NCBI GenBank assembly: GCA_947463445.1
Contig: CANHRS010000022.1
Coordinates: 1-33,870 of the forward strand
Length of the DNA: 33,870 nt
DNA from: Flavobacteriia bacterium
GTDB taxonomy: Bacteria > Bacteroidota > Bacteroidia > Flavobacteriales_D > Crocinitomicaceae
Reading direction: 5' to 3'
Shown: positions 32,254-33,870 of the stretch, in pieces
Numbering within the stretch: the first letter of the stretch is position 1
Layout: every line of letters starts with the position of its first letter
Made by a program: the position numbers and the translations under genes
The notes under the pieces: generated by a model
Seen by the model: only the letters and a program-made list of their open reading frames with translations
What the model was told of the DNA's origin: nothing
Database searches by the model: none

Positions 32254-33870
32254 ATGATGAAACGTTTTTTTTTATTTCTTATTTTATTGTCGTGTTCTAG
32301 TCATGAAGCATTTGCACAATTAGAAATTCCCTTTTTTATAAGCACTATAGATTATCATACAATTAAAAAAGAACCAGGAGCAACCGTTACTGTATACGAT
32401 GGAACAACAGTCGTATTATCTAAAATAACCCCCGCTACTGGTGATATTCGTTTACTGCTGGATTCAGGAAAAAAATATAGGATAGAAATATCAAAATTTG
32501 GAAAAGTTACACGTTCAGTAGTTGTTAATCTTCAGGATATTAAAGAAGAGACAATGAATGAGGAAAGTGCCAATCCAGGTGGTGGAGCATGCGATGTTTA
32601 TTTATTTGATGAATATCCAAATATCGATTTTTCATTTGTTAAAACTACTCCAGGTACCGAATATAGCTATAATCAAGAACAAGGAATAGTTTTTAATCTA
32701 GAGATGGCTGAAACCATGTTAGCGCATGTGAACGCTTTGATGAGAGAAATTGAGCAACTAAAAGCGAAAAAGGCAGCGGATGAATTAGATAAAAAAGAGG
32801 ATGTAAAAAATCAATTCAATCAAGTGATTGCTATGGCAGAAAAAGAAATTGCGCAGTCAAATTGGACGGAGGCAAAAAACAAGTTACTGCAAGCGCAACA
32901 AATTGATCCATCACAGGTTTCGGTGAAATTAAAAATAAAAGAAATAGATGGTAAAATTTCAGAAGAATTAGCCGCTCAAAAACGCGATGAGCGTTATGAA
33001 TTATATATTCAAGAAGGAATTGAAGAGCAAGAAGCTGGTAAGTTTGATCAAGCTAGAGCAAAATATAACCAAGCAATTTTGTTGGATAGGAATAAAACAG
33101 AGGCACCTAATAAAATAGTAGAATTAGATAGTTTGATTGCAAACAAATCTGCAATAAAAGACAGACAAAATAAGTACCTTACCTTGATAGCGGAAGGGCA
33201 AAATCTTGAGAATTCTAAGTTGTATGAACAAGCAATTAGGAAATACAATGATGCCCTAAAAATCATTGATAGTCAAGACGCAAGAGATAGAATTGAAGCA
33301 ATTCAGGGTATGCAAGAAGAAGTTGCGGCTGAAATAGCTCGCAAAAAAGCGGAAGCAGATTCGCTAGCTGCAACGAAGAAAGCAGAGGAGGATTCTATCA
33401 AACAAGCACAGGAATTAGCGAGTAAAAAAGCGGAAGCAGATTCATTAGCCGCAGCAAAGAAAGCTGAGGAAGATTCCATCAAACAAGCACAGGAAATCGC
33501 CCGCAAAAAAGCGGAAGCAGATTCACTAGCTGCAGCAAAGAAAGCAGAGGAGGACTCCATCAAACAAGCACAGGAATTAGCGCGCAAAAAAGCAGAAGCA
33601 GACTCACTTGCAGCAGCAAAGAAAGCGGAAGAGGATTCCATCCAGCAAACGCAAGAGTTAGCGCGCAAAAAAGCAGAAGCAGATTCATTAGCCGCAGCAA
33701 AGAAAGCAGAGGAGGACTCCATCAAACAAGCACAGGAAATCGCCCGCAAAAAAGCGGAAGCAGATTCACTAGCTGCAGCAAAGAAAGCAGACGAGGATTC
33801 TATCAAACAAGCACAGGAATTAGCGCGTAAAAAAGCGGAAGCAGATTCATTAGCCGCAGCAAAGAAAGCA
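32254..33870 (+). CDS. Exported TPR and tandem coiled-coil repeat protein, 3' end outside window
   Basis: An open frame of 539 codons from ATG 32254 (or the adjacent ATG 32257) to the edge without a stop. The N-terminus KRFFLFLILLSCSSHEAFAQ is a signal peptide: either cleavage after AFA or lipidation at Cys14 (LLSC) is possible. Residues about 40-95 form a small beta domain (GATVTVYDGTTVVLSKI, GKKYRIEISKFGKVTRSVVV) like the Greek-key modules of Bacteroidota exported proteins. A coiled coil follows, then three TPR-like units (SNWTEAKNKLLQAQQIDP, GKFDQARAKYNQAILLD, KLYEQAIRKYNDALKI). From residue 362 come 27-residue repeats, highly charged and helical. It probably spans or scaffolds the periplasm; a C-terminal anchor may lie beyond the edge. 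GACTTTTG (32230-32237) is a one-mismatch -7 element. Confidence 0.85.
   Translation, partial: MMKRFFLFLILLSCSSHEAFAQLEIPFFISTIDYHTIKKEPGATVTVYDGTTVVLSKITPATGDIRLLLDSGKKYRIEISKFGKVTRSVVVNLQDIKEETMNEESANPGGGACDVYLFDEYPNIDFSFVKTTPGTEYSYNQEQGIVFNLEMAETMLAHVNALMREIEQLKAKKAADELDKKEDVKNQFNQVIAMAEKEIAQSNWTEAKNKLLQAQQIDPSQVSVKLKIKEIDGKISEELAAQKRDERYELYIQEGIEEQEAGKFDQARAKYNQAILLDRNKTEAPNKIVELDSLIANKSAIKDRQNKYLTLIAEGQNLENSKLYEQAIRKYNDALKIIDSQDARDRIEAIQGMQEEVAAEIARKKAEADSLAATKKAEEDSIKQAQELASKKAEADSLAAAKKAEEDSIKQAQEIARKKAEADSLAAAKKAEEDSIKQAQELARKKAEADSLAAAKKAEEDSIQQTQELARKKAEADSLAAAKKAEEDSIKQAQEIARKKAEADSLAAAKKADEDSIKQAQELARKKAEADSLAAAKKA
33337..33870 (+). repeat. 81-bp in-frame tandem repeat, six full copies and part of a seventh
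   Basis: Copies start at 33337, 33418, 33499, 33580, 33661, 33742 and 33823 (the last cut after 48 bp). Each encodes 27 residues in two related halves, KKAEADSLAAA and KKAEEDSIKQAQELAR. Differences between copies are few (for example AAT for AAA in copy 1, AS for AR at the start of copy 2, QQT for KQA in copy 4, DED for EED in copy 6) and many are synonymous, indicating recent duplication and purifying selection. Confidence 0.95.

Noticed and set aside
33303-33806. Minus-strand open frame of Ser/Ala-rich repeats
   Set aside because: It is the antisense shadow of the 81-bp repeat; codons of the plus-strand repeat lack antisense stops. The plus-strand frame has signal peptide, TPRs and coiled coil.
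33337-33870. Possible CRISPR array because of regular repeats
   Set aside because: The 81-bp units are directly adjacent with no spacers and are translated in frame.

Overview
The window looks like a chromosomal segment of a member of the Bacteroidota, most likely class Flavobacteriia. It is AT-rich. Many genes are preceded by the TAnnTTTG -7 element used by the Bacteroidota housekeeping sigma factor, with no obvious Shine-Dalgarno sequences. DNA polymerase III alpha carries a fused N-terminal proofreading exonuclease. There is a TonB-dependent receptor with a carboxypeptidase-regulatory-like N-terminal domain, a YbiT-type ABC-F protein, and a tRNA without an encoded CCA. The genus cannot be fixed from the sequence alone.

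Region 1 (1-5258) is accessory in character. It opens with the 5' part of a dnaB-like helicase gene (minus strand, running off the left edge) that is frameshifted at a run of six A. Then follow a tiny duplicated zinc-finger protein, a truncated DUF262/GmrSD-type gene, a small membrane protein, three unrecognised or barely recognised proteins (one with a uracil-DNA-glycosylase-like motif pattern), a zinc-ribbon protein and a WYL-domain regulator preceded by a 25-nt inverted repeat. The makeup resembles a decaying defence or variable island, but no known complete system is present.

Region 2 (5445-11225) is surface-sugar metabolism: asnB and a GT4 glycosyltransferase overlap at TAATG on the plus strand. 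They converge on an extended-SDR sugar-nucleotide epimerase/decarboxylase, galE and an exported superoxide dismutase on the minus strand. Region 3 (11290-17018) holds tyrS, tRNA-Asp(GTC) and a tightly packed run of a CPBP membrane protease, a NatAB-like ABC exporter and a short Ppx/GppA phosphatase. Two related palindromes separate this from a diheme-type lipoprotein and a pirin on the minus strand.

Region 4 (18450-26213) starts with a very AT-rich gap and a structured leader in front of dnaE. Next come a zeta-toxin-like kinase overlapping a 53-codon partner, pcm (apparently leaderless) and a type II NADH dehydrogenase. Region 5 (26214-32044) contains a compact 168-bp nested inverted-repeat element, an ABC-F ATPase with one degenerate composite ATP site, rlmF interrupted and extended by a dispersed 15-17 bp repeat, a non-coding stretch of degenerate repeats and a TonB-dependent receptor. 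The window ends inside a large exported protein (from 32254) with TPR-like repeats and more than six tandem 27-residue coiled-coil units encoded by an 81-bp tandem repeat. It has no stop codon before the edge.
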